Origin: Myxococcales bacterium
GTDB lineage: Bacteria > Myxococcota_A > Polyangia > Fen-1088
Direction of reading: 5' to 3'
Length of the DNA: 64,000 nt
NCBI GenBank assembly: GCA_022184915.1
Contig: JAGTJU010000004.1
Coordinates: 248,001 to 312,000, forward strand
In this document: one piece after another, positions 7,727 to 16,202 of the stretch
Layout: the number at the start of each line of letters is the position of its first letter
Numbering within the stretch: position 1 is the first letter of the stretch
Program-made: the position numbers and the translations under genes
Notes under the pieces: model-generated
Seen by the model: the letters and a program-made list of their open reading frames with translations, nothing else
Databases searched by the model: none
Told to the model about the DNA's origin: nothing

Positions 7727-9682
7727 TCAGCTGAGGCCCAGGGCGCGTGCGCCCTGGAATACGGCGAGGGCCGCAAGGTACGCCACGGCGTAGGTATAGC
7801 CCAACACGAAGAGCGGCCACCGCCACGAGCGGGTCTCGCGCCTGAGCGCTGCCACGGTGCTGAGGCACTGGCAGGCGAACACGAAGAACACCATCAAGGA
7901 AAGCCCCGTGGCCATGCCATAGGACGGTGTGCCGTCGGGCCCGCGGGCCGCGCGCAGGGCGGCAGGCAGCTCGCCGAGATCCTCGTCGGCGCCTTCGATC
8001 CCGAAGATGATCCCCATGGTGCTCACCATCAGCTCGCGCGCGCCGAAGGAGCCGATGAGCCCCACGTTGATGCGCCAGTCGAAGCCGAGCGGCTGCGTGA
8101 GGGGCTCGAGCGCTTTGCCGATGCCGGCGGCCAGGCTGCGCGCCATGGTGTCGCGGGCCTGCACCTCGGTGGACGCGGAGGCGCGGGCCCCGTTTGGCTC
8201 CGGCGCGAACACGGGCACCGAGAGCAACACCCAGAGCACCGCGGATGCCAGCACGATCACCGTGCCCACTTCGCGCAGGAAGCGCAGGGCGCCTTGCCAG
8301 GCCACGCGCACCACCGTGCGCAGCTCGGGCGCGCGGTAAGGCGGCATCTCGATGAGCAGAGGCAAGCCGCGCCGGTGGCGCATCAACGCCTTTCCGATCA
8401 CGGCAGACGCCACCGCACTGCCCACCAGGCCCATGAGGTAGAGGGAAAGAAAAATGAGGGCCCGCCCGAGCGCGCTTTGCCCCGCAAAAAAGGCCGCGAT
8501 CAAGAGCGCGTACGCCGGGATGCGGGCCGAGCACGTGGTCAGCGGCAACACCAGCATCGTGCGCAGGCGTTGCCCGGGATCCCGGATGGCCCGCGTGGCG
8601 GCGAGCGCCGGCACCGCGCAGGCGTGCCCCATCAAGAGGGGCACGAACGAGCGCCCGCCCAGCCCGAAGAGCTGCAGCAGGCGATCCAGCAGGAAGGCCC
8701 CCCGGGACAAGTAGCCCGAGGCTTCGAGGAGCTCGAGCGCGACCGTCAACAGCACGATCTGGGGCAAAAACTGCACGACCGTGCCTGCGCCCGCCAGGAT
8801 GCCGTCGCGGACGAAGGCGCTCACGAGGTTCTCGCCGAAGAGCGTCAGCACCCCGCGCCCGAGCCACGCCAGCAGATCCCCCACTGCGGCGCTGGCCGGT
8901 TCGGCGATGAAGAAGACGCTGGTGAAGAGCGAAGCCATGAGCGCCAAAAACGCGAGCGGGCCGCCGAGGGGGTGCAGCAGCACCCGGTCGAAGGCTTCCG
9001 TGCGCCGGTGCAAGGCCAGGCGGTTCAGCGGAGGGAGGTCCGTGGGGGACGCCGAAGGCGCCAGCGCCTGGCGGGCCACGGCGCGGGGGTCGAAGGCGTG
9101 CGTCGCCGCGGGGGCGGCCGCGGTGCCAAGCTTCACGAGGGCTTCCGCCACGGTGGCACGTGTTTTGTCGTCGCGGGCGCTGATCCACAAGGCGGGGGCG
9201 TTGACCGCCCGGGCGATCGCGTCGACATCCACCGTGCGGCCTTCGCGCTCGAGCACGTCGCGCTGGGTGACGAGCAAAAGCAAGGGCACACCCAGCTGCG
9301 AAAGCTCCTGCGTGAACAGAAGGTTCGTGGCCAGGTTGGTGGAATCGAGCACCTGCGCCACGACGTAGGGGGCACCGCTTGCGCGCACGCGCTCGATGTG
9401 GGCGCGGGCGATCCCCTCGTCGGAGTCGGGGTCGACGTCGGCCACCAGCGAATAGGTGCCGGGCAGGTCCACGAGGCGCGCGCTTTGGCCCTGGGGCAAG
9501 GGCAGATCGGCTTCGAGCACGTCGACGGTGACGCCGGGGTAGTTGCCCACGTGCGCGTGGCCGTGGGTGAGCGTGTTGTAAAGAGAGCTCTTGCCCGCGT
9601 TGGGGCGGCCCACCAGGAGCACCGTCAACGGCGCCCCTGCGGCCGGGGGGGCGGCCGGGGGCACATGGCAGGCCGCGGTCAC
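7727..9682 (-). CDS. feoB: Ferrous iron transporter B
   Basis: A 651-residue inner-membrane Fe2+ transporter. The N-terminal G domain has G1 GRPNAGKSS, the G2 region NYPGVTV and G3 DLPGTYS; G4 reads VTQRD in place of the usual NxxD. The membrane part carries two Gate-like repeats, seen in the GRSFVPLLMGHACAVPA region. The GTG start at 9682 overlaps the feoA stop (GTGA). A longer open frame continues upstream through feoA, but the G domain starts directly after 9682. Cotranscribed with feoA under the Fur-like site at 10025-10043. Confidence 0.94.
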   Translation of the reverse strand: MTAACHVPPAAPPAAGAPLTVLLVGRPNAGKSSLYNTLTHGHAHVGNYPGVTVDVLEADLPLPQGQSARLVDLPGTYSLVADVDPDSDEGIARAHIERVRASGAPYVVAQVLDSTNLATNLLFTQELSQLGVPLLLLVTQRDVLEREGRTVDVDAIARAVNAPALWISARDDKTRATVAEALVKLGTAAAPAATHAFDPRAVARQALAPSASPTDLPPLNRLALHRRTEAFDRVLLHPLGGPLAFLALMASLFTSVFFIAEPASAAVGDLLAWLGRGVLTLFGENLVSAFVRDGILAGAGTVVQFLPQIVLLTVALELLEASGYLSRGAFLLDRLLQLFGLGGRSFVPLLMGHACAVPALAATRAIRDPGQRLRTMLVLPLTTCSARIPAYALLIAAFFAGQSALGRALIFLSLYLMGLVGSAVASAVIGKALMRHRRGLPLLIEMPPYRAPELRTVVRVAWQGALRFLREVGTVIVLASAVLWVLLSVPVFAPEPNGARASASTEVQARDTMARSLAAGIGKALEPLTQPLGFDWRINVGLIGSFGARELMVSTMGIIFGIEGADEDLGELPAALRAARGPDGTPSYGMATGLSLMVFFVFACQCLSTVAALRRETRSWRWPLFVLGYTYAVAYLAALAVFQGARALGLS

Positions 9683-9999
9683 GGCGCGCGGCCTTCGGGT
9701 CCCCGCGGGGCCCCCTCGACCCGGATCCCGGCGGCCTGCGCCTCGGCGATGGCGAACTCGGCGCCCACGCCCGTGCGGACGTGCAGGGGGCCTCCGAACA
9801 CGCCCTTGCGCAACACCATGAGGTCCTCGCCCTGGCACAAGCCCAGGCTTTCGATCCACCGGCGTTCCGTTTCGGGCAGCGTGAAGCCACAGATGCGCAC
9901 CCACTGGCCAAAAGGCGCGTCGGGCAGGGCGCGCGTGGCCGCTCGAGGGGTCACCGGGGCGTCCGCGGGACTCAGGGGCGATGGCGCGGCGGAGAGCAT
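9679..9999 (-). CDS. feoA: Ferrous iron transport protein A
   Basis: A 106-residue FeoA with the SH3-like fold signature: ICGFTLPETERRWIESLGL followed by GEDLMVLRKGVFGGPLHVRTG. FeoA is a small cytoplasmic partner needed for FeoB function. The ATG at 9999 is preferred over the first in-frame ATG at 10080, because the Fur-like site at 10025-10043 would otherwise be coding. A Pro/Ala-rich N-terminal extension of about 30 residues precedes the domain. Its stop overlaps the feoB start. Confidence 0.9.
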   Translation of the reverse strand: MLSAAPSPLSPADAPVTPRAATRALPDAPFGQWVRICGFTLPETERRWIESLGLCQGEDLMVLRKGVFGGPLHVRTGVGAEFAIAEAQAAGIRVEGAPRGPEGRAP

Positions 10000-10024
10000 G
10001 GGATTGCGTACAGCGGGACTCGAG

Positions 10025-10043
10025 TGAAATTGATTATCACTTC
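10025..10043. promoter_or_regulatory. Fur-box-like operator upstream of feoAB
   Basis: The minus strand reads GAAGTGATAATCAATTTCA. Its last 16 positions match 13 of 16 of the 3' part of the classical Fur box GATAATGATAATCATTATC. It lies 26-44 bases upstream of the chosen feoA start, where a repressor would block the promoter. Fur control of feoAB is well established in many bacteria, which supports the call. Confidence 0.75.
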
Positions 10044-10090
10044 GCGCGGGCAATTTCACCGGCCGAGGTGCACTTTCCACGCTGAAGGCC

Positions 10091-10810
10091 CTACGGCGCG
10101 TCGCCCCACTTGGCCTTGTAGAGCCGGGCGGCGTGCTTCCAGTCCTCCGCGCCGAAGCTGCCGCCGCTCGCGTGGGTGACGGCGATGGGCCACGTGCCCA
10201 CGCGCAGGCCGGCCGCCGTGGCCGCGCGGCAGAAATCGAGGTCGTAGCCGTGAAAGCGAAACCGGGGATCGAAGCGCACGGACGCGGCGCGGAGCGCGTC
10301 CACGTTCACCGCCAGGAAGAGGCCGTCGAGCAGGGGGCAGGCCGCGGGGCAGGGGCCGTACAAGGTCACCGAAGGCCTTGCGGGGTCCCCGTGTCCCACG
10401 GCCCCCGACAGCTGGCTTGGGTCCTGCCAGCCAAGGGGCGCTTCGTCGCCGTCGAAGCGCAGCGCCCACGACGGCTGCCGAAGGTCCGGGGCCCGGTTGC
10501 CCGCCAGGCCCACGACGTCGAAGCGGGTGAAGGCTTCCTCGAGCCGCTGCACGAAGAACCAGTCGTGGAGGTACACATCGTCGTGCACGAAGAGCAAAAA
10601 CGCTCCGGCGGGTGCTTGGTCCAGGAACTGGTTGTACGCCTCGGACAGCCCCGTGGTGGGGTGGGGAGGGCCGTTGTCGACCAGCAAGCTGATCCGGGGT
10701 AGCCAGGCCTGCGGCATCACGGCCAAGCTGCGCGCCAGCAGCGACGAGCTCACGAAGGCTTCGCGGGACAGCCGGCTCACGGCGCAGAGGGTGAGGGCAA
10801 AGGGCCTCAT
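10091..10810 (-). CDS. Glycosyltransferase, GT2-like (GT-A fold)
   Basis: A 239-residue protein with a nucleotide-sugar transferase pattern: LLFVHDDVYLHDWFF supplies the DxD-like metal-binding pair, and RFRFHGYDLDFCRAATAAGL matches the C-terminal catalytic region of small GT2 enzymes. It starts at 10810, overlapping the upstream glycosyltransferase stop by ATGA, so the two are translationally coupled. The pair probably modifies the same glycan. Acceptor and sugar cannot be predicted. Confidence 0.75.
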   Translation of the reverse strand: MRPFALTLCAVSRLSREAFVSSSLLARSLAVMPQAWLPRISLLVDNGPPHPTTGLSEAYNQFLDQAPAGAFLLFVHDDVYLHDWFFVQRLEEAFTRFDVVGLAGNRAPDLRQPSWALRFDGDEAPLGWQDPSQLSGAVGHGDPARPSVTLYGPCPAACPLLDGLFLAVNVDALRAASVRFDPRFRFHGYDLDFCRAATAAGLRVGTWPIAVTHASGGSFGAEDWKHAARLYKAKWGDAP

Positions 10811-11940
10811 GCGGGCCTCGGGGCGCCCGCGCCGCGGGTGGCGGCCGCAAGACGCGAAAACAGGTGCAGGTAAAGCGGAAGGCCTGCATCGTAGCTGCGG
10901 TGGCGCGCGACGAACGCCCGCTGCGCGGCCAGGTGCTGGGCGCGTAGCTCTGCATCGTCGAGGAGGGGGACAAGGGCGGCCGCCCACGCTTCGGGGCCTC
11001 CCGATACCAGCAGGTTGCATTCTCCCTGGTAGGGGGCGAGATCACTCGCCACGCACAGGGTCCCTGCGGCGGCGTACTGATAGAACTTCACGGCGGAGCG
11101 GCAGCGCGAAAAGCGCGTGTCGTGCAGTGGACACACGCCGATGTCCAGGTTCAATGCGGCCAGTGTTTCGGGAAACGCGGCGTAGGGGGTGCTGGGATGA
11201 TGTTCGTAGCGCACACCCTCGAGGGCATCGGCCAGGTGACCAAAGGCGTCCAGCTGGGGGTTCTCTGCGCGGAGCGCGGGGGCCAGGGCCCGTGCCCGCG
11301 CGGCGGTGGCAGCGATGTTGCGATCAAAAAGCCCGTAGAGCACACAATCGACGTCGTGGCGCTGCTGCAAGAGGCGCATTGCGGGAAGAAAGAGCGTCAG
11401 ATCGTGCATGTGGGTGGGGCCGCCCGAAAACCCCACGCGCACCCGCGTGCCGCCGCCCGCTCTTTGGGGCCAGGCGTTGGGGTCGACGAGGTTCGGCACC
11501 ACCACGACGTTGCGGGCGTGCGCCTGCATTTCGCGCTTGAGGGTGTCCGTGGTGACCGTGAGCACGTGGGCAAGCGCGCAGAGCTTCCGCATGTGGGGCA
11601 GATGCGGCGCGATGGTCTGCTCGAAGTCACCCGCATCGGCGGGGATGAAGTACGGATCGTCGGTGTCACAAACGAGCGCCGTGCCCCGGGACAGCACGTG
11701 GCTGAGCAAGGGTTCGAGTGTGGGGGCGGTCTGCGTGTTCATGTCCACGAGGTGTAGAAACACGAGATCGAGCGCCGGCAGCCGGGAAGGGTCGAAGGGC
11801 GCTCCGGGCGGCAGCAGCTCTTCGAGCGCGACGGGGGTCACCGCCCCCAGGGCGGCAAGCCGGCGCAAGGGTTCGATCACCCGCAGAGCTTTCGAGGGGT
11901 TGTCGGCGATCTGCTGCGAGTAGAGGATCGTGAGGCTCAT
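10807..11940 (-). CDS. Glycosyltransferase, GT4-like (GT-B fold)
   Basis: A 377-residue protein. FSGGPTHMHDLTLFLPAM marks the start of the C-terminal Rossmann half, and SAVKFYQYAAAGTLCVASD corresponds to the donor-binding E/KxxxxA-G-P/V region of GT4 enzymes. The N-terminal half contains VCDTDDPYFIP, common in glycosyltransferases whose domain order follows spore-maturation or rhamnosyl families. First gene of a two-gene operon. About 75 bp separate it from the lipoprotein gene upstream. Confidence 0.75.
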   Translation of the reverse strand: MSLTILYSQQIADNPSKALRVIEPLRRLAALGAVTPVALEELLPPGAPFDPSRLPALDLVFLHLVDMNTQTAPTLEPLLSHVLSRGTALVCDTDDPYFIPADAGDFEQTIAPHLPHMRKLCALAHVLTVTTDTLKREMQAHARNVVVVPNLVDPNAWPQRAGGGTRVRVGFSGGPTHMHDLTLFLPAMRLLQQRHDVDCVLYGLFDRNIAATAARARALAPALRAENPQLDAFGHLADALEGVRYEHHPSTPYAAFPETLAALNLDIGVCPLHDTRFSRCRSAVKFYQYAAAGTLCVASDLAPYQGECNLLVSGGPEAWAAALVPLLDDAELRAQHLAAQRAFVARHRSYDAGLPLYLHLFSRLAAATRGAGAPRPA

Positions 11941-12016
11941 GCGCGCCGCATCCCGTTTTACCCCGGCTCTTGGGCCGGCGAAAGCGCGACCTGGAAGGCG
12001 CCGGCCGCGCGGGCCC

Positions 12017-12808
12017 TCAGCGCCGGGGATCGGTTTTCAGGCCCACGGGGCGCCTGGGGGCGGGGCGCAGCGCGGCCGGGTCATAAACGACTTGAGCAAA
12101 GGGAAACGAGAAGGTCTGTGTGCCCACGGGGACCTTCACCTCCAACGTGCGCACGGCCGGCTCGGGGCGGGCCAGCAAGAGCCCTGAGGCCCCCGCACCC
12201 GAAACAAGAGTGGTGCGACGGAAGGCCGCCGCTTGCCAGAACTCGAGCGCGCTTCCGAAGCGCACCTGGCGGTTTTGGTGTTTGAGGGTCTCGAGGTCCC
12301 TGTCTGCGGAGATCGCGGCGGTATTGGACGTGCCATAAGACCTTCCGTTCCCGATGTCTCCGACCAGGGAGAAAAAGAGCAGCCCCGTGTTCCAGCTTTG
12401 CTCGTTTTCGTGATGTGCCTGTATTTCCGATTGCGCCAACTCGAGCGCCAAGAGGTGCTCTTCGGGGTTCATGAACGCAAGGGGCAGGCCGCAGACGAGG
12501 TCGGTCTGTCTGCGCACACAGCGCGTGGCGGTGACCCCTGCTGGGTCAACCAGCAGGGGCTCGCTGCCACGGTTGACCACCTCCAGGCGAAACGCGAGCA
12601 GGCCGTCTCGGTTTCCGTCGTAAGCCAGGGCCACCTCCACGTCGTGCGATGCGGCCTTCATCACCGCGCGCCCCTGGGCCCAGTGATCGACGGCAGCAAG
12701 CGGCTCCAGGCGATACACGGGGGAGGGGGTGGCGCAGCCGGCGCCCAGAAGGACCAAGGTCAGGGTGGCGGCGTGCGCGCTCTCACACGTTCGTCTTCGT
12801 GGCTTCAT
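12017..12808 (-). CDS. Predicted lipoprotein of unknown function
   Basis: A 263-residue protein from ATG 12808 (an in-frame ATG lies 39 bases upstream). The N-terminus MKPRRRTCESAHAATLTLVL is basic then hydrophobic, ending in a lipobox LLGAGC, so it should be a membrane-anchored lipoprotein. The mature part has a beta-rich region with RLEVVNRGSEPLLVDPAGV, resembling immunoglobulin-like or DUF-type surface domains. No enzymatic motif is visible. Stands alone on the minus strand. Confidence 0.65.
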   Translation of the reverse strand: MKPRRRTCESAHAATLTLVLLGAGCATPSPVYRLEPLAAVDHWAQGRAVMKAASHDVEVALAYDGNRDGLLAFRLEVVNRGSEPLLVDPAGVTATRCVRRQTDLVCGLPLAFMNPEEHLLALELAQSEIQAHHENEQSWNTGLLFFSLVGDIGNGRSYGTSNTAAISADRDLETLKHQNRQVRFGSALEFWQAAAFRRTTLVSGAGASGLLLARPEPAVRTLEVKVPVGTQTFSFPFAQVVYDPAALRPAPRRPVGLKTDPRR

Positions 12809-12895
12809 GGTGATGCCCAGGGAAGACGGCGGAAGTCCTCCGTGCATTCACGTCGTCAGGCGCCGGCTGCAAGAGAGGCTGGAGGCGAGCGACCC

Positions 12896-13291
12896 CTACG
12901 AGGCCGGCTCACCGATCACACAGAACCCGTTGCCGAAGGGGTCGCTGCAGAAGGCGACGGGCCTTGGGCCCTGGGTTCGGAACTCGTTTTCGATGGCGCC
13001 GCCTCCGGCCCTGACCTGTGTGAGCACGTCGTCCAAATCGGGGACGTGAAAATCCAGATGCACGGGCGTCCAGTGCCGCTCGTAGCGACGGGTGTCGGCC
13101 CCCGCCGAGGAGCTGCGGCTGCCCGCGGCCTTTTCGTGCATGCACACGGTGACGTTGTTGGCGTCCAGGATGGCCATCGTGGGGAAGGGGCGGGCGGTCT
13201 CCTCGAAGCCGAAGATCGTTCCGTAAAACGCAAGCCCTTCGGCCAGGCTCGGAACATCGATGCTGACGTGAACCGAGGCTCTGCGGGTCAT
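12896..13291 (-). CDS. VOC (glyoxalase/bleomycin resistance) family protein
   Basis: A 131-residue single VOC unit. It opens with ASVHVSIDVPSLAEGLAFYG and ends with PVAFCSDPFGNGFCVIGEP, the typical two beta-alpha-beta-beta-beta modules. Metal ligand candidates are His8 and Glu in the last strand region. The ATG overlaps the AHSA1 gene stop by four bases, so it is the third gene of the arsR operon. VOC proteins cover dioxygenases, isomerases and resistance proteins; the specific reaction is unknown. Confidence 0.8.
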   Translation of the reverse strand: MTRRASVHVSIDVPSLAEGLAFYGTIFGFEETARPFPTMAILDANNVTVCMHEKAAGSRSSSAGADTRRYERHWTPVHLDFHVPDLDDVLTQVRAGGGAIENEFRTQGPRPVAFCSDPFGNGFCVIGEPAS

Positions 13292-13770
13292 TGCGCACTT
13301 CCCCAGTTCAACGCGGTCTCGAGGCGTGCATAAGACGCTTCCATGCCGTACTCCATGCCGGTGGACAGCATGGCCTTTCGGGTCTCTTCATCGGGAAGGG
13401 TCATGCGCATCGTCATGAGGGTGCCCGTACCTTCGGCCGTGAACGTGGTGACGATGTGATTGTCGGGCGTGGGATCGGGCAGGAACATGCGCTCGACGTG
13501 CACGATCCGATGTGGGGGCGAAAGCTCCAGGATCTCGCCTGTGAGGTGAAAGCCACCGCCTTGCCCATCCGACCATTCGTAGCGGAGCTTGCCGCCAGGT
13601 TTTGCTTCGTTGATACACACGGGCATGGTCCATCCCTCCGGGCCCAGCATCCATTGCTGGATGAGTTCTGGCTCCATGTGTGCCCGATAGACCGCCTCGG
13701 GAGGCGCCGCGAACCGCCTCGTGACGACGACCACGCTGTCCCCCTCCGTGACCAATTTCAACATGCTCAT
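13288..13770 (-). CDS. AHSA1/SRPBCC family protein
   Basis: A 160-residue START-like protein with the hallmark of ArsR-linked AHSA1 proteins: RRFAAPPEAVYRAHMEPELI, then QQWMLGP and GGKLRYEWSDGQGGGFHLTG. These helix-grip folds bind hydrophobic ligands or act with an ArsR partner. Second gene of the operon, overlapping both neighbours by four bases. The combination of ArsR regulator, SRPBCC and VOC is a recurrent small operon; its inducer is unknown. Confidence 0.85.
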   Translation of the reverse strand: MSMLKLVTEGDSVVVVTRRFAAPPEAVYRAHMEPELIQQWMLGPEGWTMPVCINEAKPGGKLRYEWSDGQGGGFHLTGEILELSPPHRIVHVERMFLPDPTPDNHIVTTFTAEGTGTLMTMRMTLPDEETRKAMLSTGMEYGMEASYARLETALNWGSAQ

Positions 13771-14108
13771 GATTCGTTCTTCCTTCCGTGTGGCTTCGCC
13801 AAGAGGCGATCGAGTCGTTGGTAGTTCTGCTCGAGGGCACGCCCGAGCATTTTCAGATAGGCATCGAGCTCGCGGAGCCCCCCTTGCGCCAGGCGGCAGG
13901 GGCGCTTCGTCCCCTCGACGCGGCGGACGATGAGGCCGGCCTCGGTCAGCACTTTGAGGTGGCGCGAGATCGCAGGCTGCGAGATGGCAAACGGCGCCAC
14001 CAGCTCGTTGACGGTGGCTTCGCCCTCAGCAAGCCGGGCCAATATCGCGCGTCGGGTGGGATCCGCGAGCGCGGCCAATGTGGCGTCGAGAGAGGCCTGT
14101 GCCTGCAT
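13767..14108 (-). CDS. ArsR-family winged-helix repressor
   Basis: A 113-residue regulator. LADPTRRAILARLAEGEATV and FAISQPAISRHLKVLTEAGL are the ArsR helix-turn-helix. There are no Cys metal-binding motifs, so it belongs to the non-metal ArsR group that pairs with AHSA1 proteins. First gene of the operon; it probably represses itself through the palindrome at 14131-14152, which lies 23-44 bases upstream of its ATG. Confidence 0.88.
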   Translation of the reverse strand: MQAQASLDATLAALADPTRRAILARLAEGEATVNELVAPFAISQPAISRHLKVLTEAGLIVRRVEGTKRPCRLAQGGLRELDAYLKMLGRALEQNYQRLDRLLAKPHGRKNES

Positions 14109-14130
14109 GGAGACTACATACTCTGTGAGT

Positions 14131-14152
14131 TATATAACTGCAAGGTTATATA
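14131..14152. promoter_or_regulatory. Palindromic operator of the arsR operon
   Basis: Two perfect 8-base arms, TATATAAC and GTTATATA, with a 6-base spacer. It is very AT-rich in a GC-rich background and sits directly before the ArsR start. ArsR dimers bind such inverted repeats (established); the match to this regulator is inferred. Confidence 0.75.
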
Positions 14153-14272
14153 GATGCCACCGTACGATGCGGGAAGCCCTCCTCGGCTTCTGACGGGTAC
14201 AGGTTCGCCAAGGCCTGCGACAATCTGTCGCTCGACGTTGTGGGGTGGGGCGGCTATCACCGAGAAAGCCGC

Positions 14273-14671
14273 ATGGAATCGGGTGACGAGAGGCAAGTCG
14301 AAAAGGAGCTGCAGCAGAGCCTCATCGCGCCTTGCTGCTTCCGGCAGACGCTGGACGCGCACATTTCGCCGATGGCGGAAGAGCTACGCCAGGAGATTCA
14401 CCAGAGGTTGAGCGCCGGGCAATCGGCGGATGCCATCCGCCAGGACCTGACGGCCCGCTTCGGCCCGGAGGTGCTGGCCCGACCTCCATCGGGTTCGTTC
14501 GGTGGCGGGCTGATGGCGTTCGGCGCCCTGTTGGCGGTTGCACCCGTGGCCTTCATCATCAGGCGGCGGCAACAAAGACGCGCACCTACGGAGGCCCCGC
14601 TGGACCGGCGCGAGCCCGAAGACACCCGACTTGCCGATCGCTTGGAGGAGGAGTTGGACGCATTGCCGTGA
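14273..14671 (+). CDS. CcmH-like cytochrome c biogenesis domain protein
   Basis: A 132-residue protein. VEKELQQSLIAPCCFRQTLD and MAEELRQEIHQRLSAGQSAD are the N-terminal helices of the CcmH/NrfF fold, followed by RFGPEVLARPP. One transmembrane segment follows (about 87-103, LMAFGALLAVAPVAFII). CcmH normally presents an LxCxxC dithiol for reducing apocytochrome c. Here the cysteines are adjacent (APCCF), as in a variant branch of the family seen in delta-group genomes. No other ccm genes are nearby. A GTG start 33 bases upstream is possible. Confidence 0.75.
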   Translation: MESGDERQVEKELQQSLIAPCCFRQTLDAHISPMAEELRQEIHQRLSAGQSADAIRQDLTARFGPEVLARPPSGSFGGGLMAFGALLAVAPVAFIIRRRQQRRAPTEAPLDRREPEDTRLADRLEEELDALP

Positions 14672-14732
14672 GGGGGTAGAGAGCCGCGGCGGCGCTCCTA
14701 ATTGCGGTCCGCCTCAGGGCGTGGGTTATGCG

Positions 14733-15029
14733 TCATGAAGCCTTCTTGCTCCGCTCACGTGAAATCTGCTGAGACAGGTAGACCTTCATGAGCGACTGGT
14801 ATGGTACGTCGCGTTTGTTGGCCAACGCCTTGAGCTCCTCGAGCATGGAAACCGGTAGGCGCAAGGATATCGACGCAGTGGTTGGTTTCAGTTCCGGCAT
14901 CGAAACCTGAACAGCGTTCTCCCAGTCAAAGAATTCGGTCGTGTCATTCTTTGACCAAAACTGCCTTTCGTCGTCTTCGTTCGCGAAGGCGGCCACCTGC
15001 TTTTTACTTTTTGCTGCTCGCTTGGTCAT
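14733..15029 (-). CDS. Orphan BrnA/CopG-type antitoxin
   Basis: A 98-residue protein. The C-terminal half TTASISLRLPVSMLEELKAL and NKRDVPYQSLMKVYLSQQI is a ribbon-helix-helix of the CopG/BrnA kind. The N-terminal half EDDERQFWSKNDTTEFFDW is the toxin-binding part typical of BrnT partners. The ATG at 15029 has a strong Shine-Dalgarno (AAGGAGGG) 4 bases upstream; a longer open frame runs back through the repeat at 15054-15145. No brnT lies upstream, so the toxin gene is missing. Confidence 0.8.
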   Translation of the reverse strand: MTKRAAKSKKQVAAFANEDDERQFWSKNDTTEFFDWENAVQVSMPELKPTTASISLRLPVSMLEELKALANKRDVPYQSLMKVYLSQQISRERSKKAS

Positions 15030-15053
15030 AGACCCTCCTTTCTTGCCGGCCTC

Positions 15054-15145
15054 CCGCCGCCTTGAACGGTGCGCCCCGGAGCCTTGCTGCCGGGCGGCAG
15101 TCCCTAACGTAAGCCGGCTCGCATCCTCGGCCTCGCTGCCGGGCG
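15054..15145. repeat. Dispersed repeat, copy 1 (two modules)
   Basis: Module 1 (15054-15079) is a 26-base block containing CTTGAACGGTGCGCCCCGG, found identically at 19211-19236. Module 2 (15101-15145, core GCTCGCATCCTCGGCCTCGC) recurs inverted at 17401-17445 and directly at about 19163-19199. The interval from 15030 to 15472 holds no convincing gene otherwise. The modules occur in opposite order in copies 1 and 3. Origin unknown. Confidence 0.65.
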
Positions 15146-15472
15146 ACACCTCATGACGCGCGGGCAAACCGGACGGCCCATCAGAGCAACCGCGTCTGCA
15201 AAGGGACAAGATAGGGGCTGGTTGCGAGAAAATGCCAGCCCCGCCATACCCTTACCGTGGGGAATGCGTTGCGTAGCCCCAGTCGCCTTTGTCTATTGGC
15301 CGGGCGCGCCAAAGTTGTCAAAGAAGTCACAGCGAATCCTGGCACGGATTGCCGATCCCGAGAATGGTAAAAGCCAAACGATTTTTGATGGTTGTATCGT
15401 AACTGGAACGGAAGCGGCCGATCCAGTTTGCCGATCTAATTGGTCGCTGCACATCCCACGATGGCGCGCGCT

Positions 15473-15706
15473 ATGATTGACGGGTTCATGGTCGACCCCA
15501 ACGACACCTACGCGAGCGCCGCAGTCCTTCGGAAGCATGGGCTGGAGCCCGATCCCGTCATTGAAGCTTATAAGGCACACGTGGATCGGACGCTATTGCG
15601 TGAGAACCTGAAGCGCACGCCCGAGGAACGGTGGCGCCGCTTTACGCAAGCTTTGCAGTTAGCTGAAGAGGTACGGCGGGCGGGAGCCAAAGCGCGTGGT
15701 CGCTGA
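15473..15706 (+). CDS. Small partner of the nucleotidyltransferase (putative antitoxin)
   Basis: A 77-residue protein, helical and charged, with AYKAHVDRTLLRENLKRTPE and ALQLAEEVRRAGAKARGR. The pattern V-D-R-x-LLREN-L..T-EER recurs in small proteins encoded just before AbiEii/MNT-type nucleotidyltransferases. It overlaps the next gene by 11 bases. ATG 15473 is chosen; 15488 is an alternative. A toxin-antitoxin role is inferred from this arrangement only. Confidence 0.6.
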   Translation: MIDGFMVDPNDTYASAAVLRKHGLEPDPVIEAYKAHVDRTLLRENLKRTPEERWRRFTQALQLAEEVRRAGAKARGR

Positions 15707-16181
15707 TTTCGCCGGATTGCTCGGCGCCTTGGCTGCTGAGAGCGTCGAGGCCATCTTAATCGGTGGTCTTGCAGCGCAGGCTCATGGCGCCGCTAGGCTC
15801 ACTCAGGATGTCGACATGCTCTACCGACGAACGTCGCAGAACATCGATCGACTTGTAGCGGCTCTATCCGACAAGCATCCCTACTTACGCGGCGCCCCGC
15901 CTGGGCTTCCTTTTCGTTTTGATGCTGCAACAGTTCATAGAGGTCTCAATTTCACTCTCACCACAGATTTGGGAGACCTGGATCTTCTCGGTGAAATGGC
16001 AGGAGGCGGAACCTATGAGCAGGTGCTTGAGCAATCCATGCTCATCTCCGTGTTCGGGTACGACGTACGGGTTCTTTCGTTGTCCGCACTCATTCGTGCG
16101 AAGCGCGCCGCTGGGCGTCCCAAAGATTTTGAGGCCATCGCTGAACTTGAAGCTTTGCTGGATGAGATTGAAGATCCGTAA
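15696..16181 (+). CDS. Nucleotidyltransferase-fold protein (AbiEii/MNT-like)
   Basis: A 161-residue protein with a GTG start. ILIGGLAAQAHGAARLTQDV then DMLYRRT gives the minimal nucleotidyltransferase signature GG-x(9-13)-DxD (the Asp pair in DVDM). A conserved basic helix LIRAKRAAGRPKDFEAIAEL follows. Such proteins occur as type IV or MNT toxins that modify nucleotides, tRNA or partner proteins. It follows the small helical partner with an 11-base overlap. No attC borders the pair. Confidence 0.75.
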   Translation: MVADFAGLLGALAAESVEAILIGGLAAQAHGAARLTQDVDMLYRRTSQNIDRLVAALSDKHPYLRGAPPGLPFRFDAATVHRGLNFTLTTDLGDLDLLGEMAGGGTYEQVLEQSMLISVFGYDVRVLSLSALIRAKRAAGRPKDFEAIAELEALLDEIEDP

Positions 16182-16202
16182 CTTGTTAGCGCCGCCGTCA
16201 CT

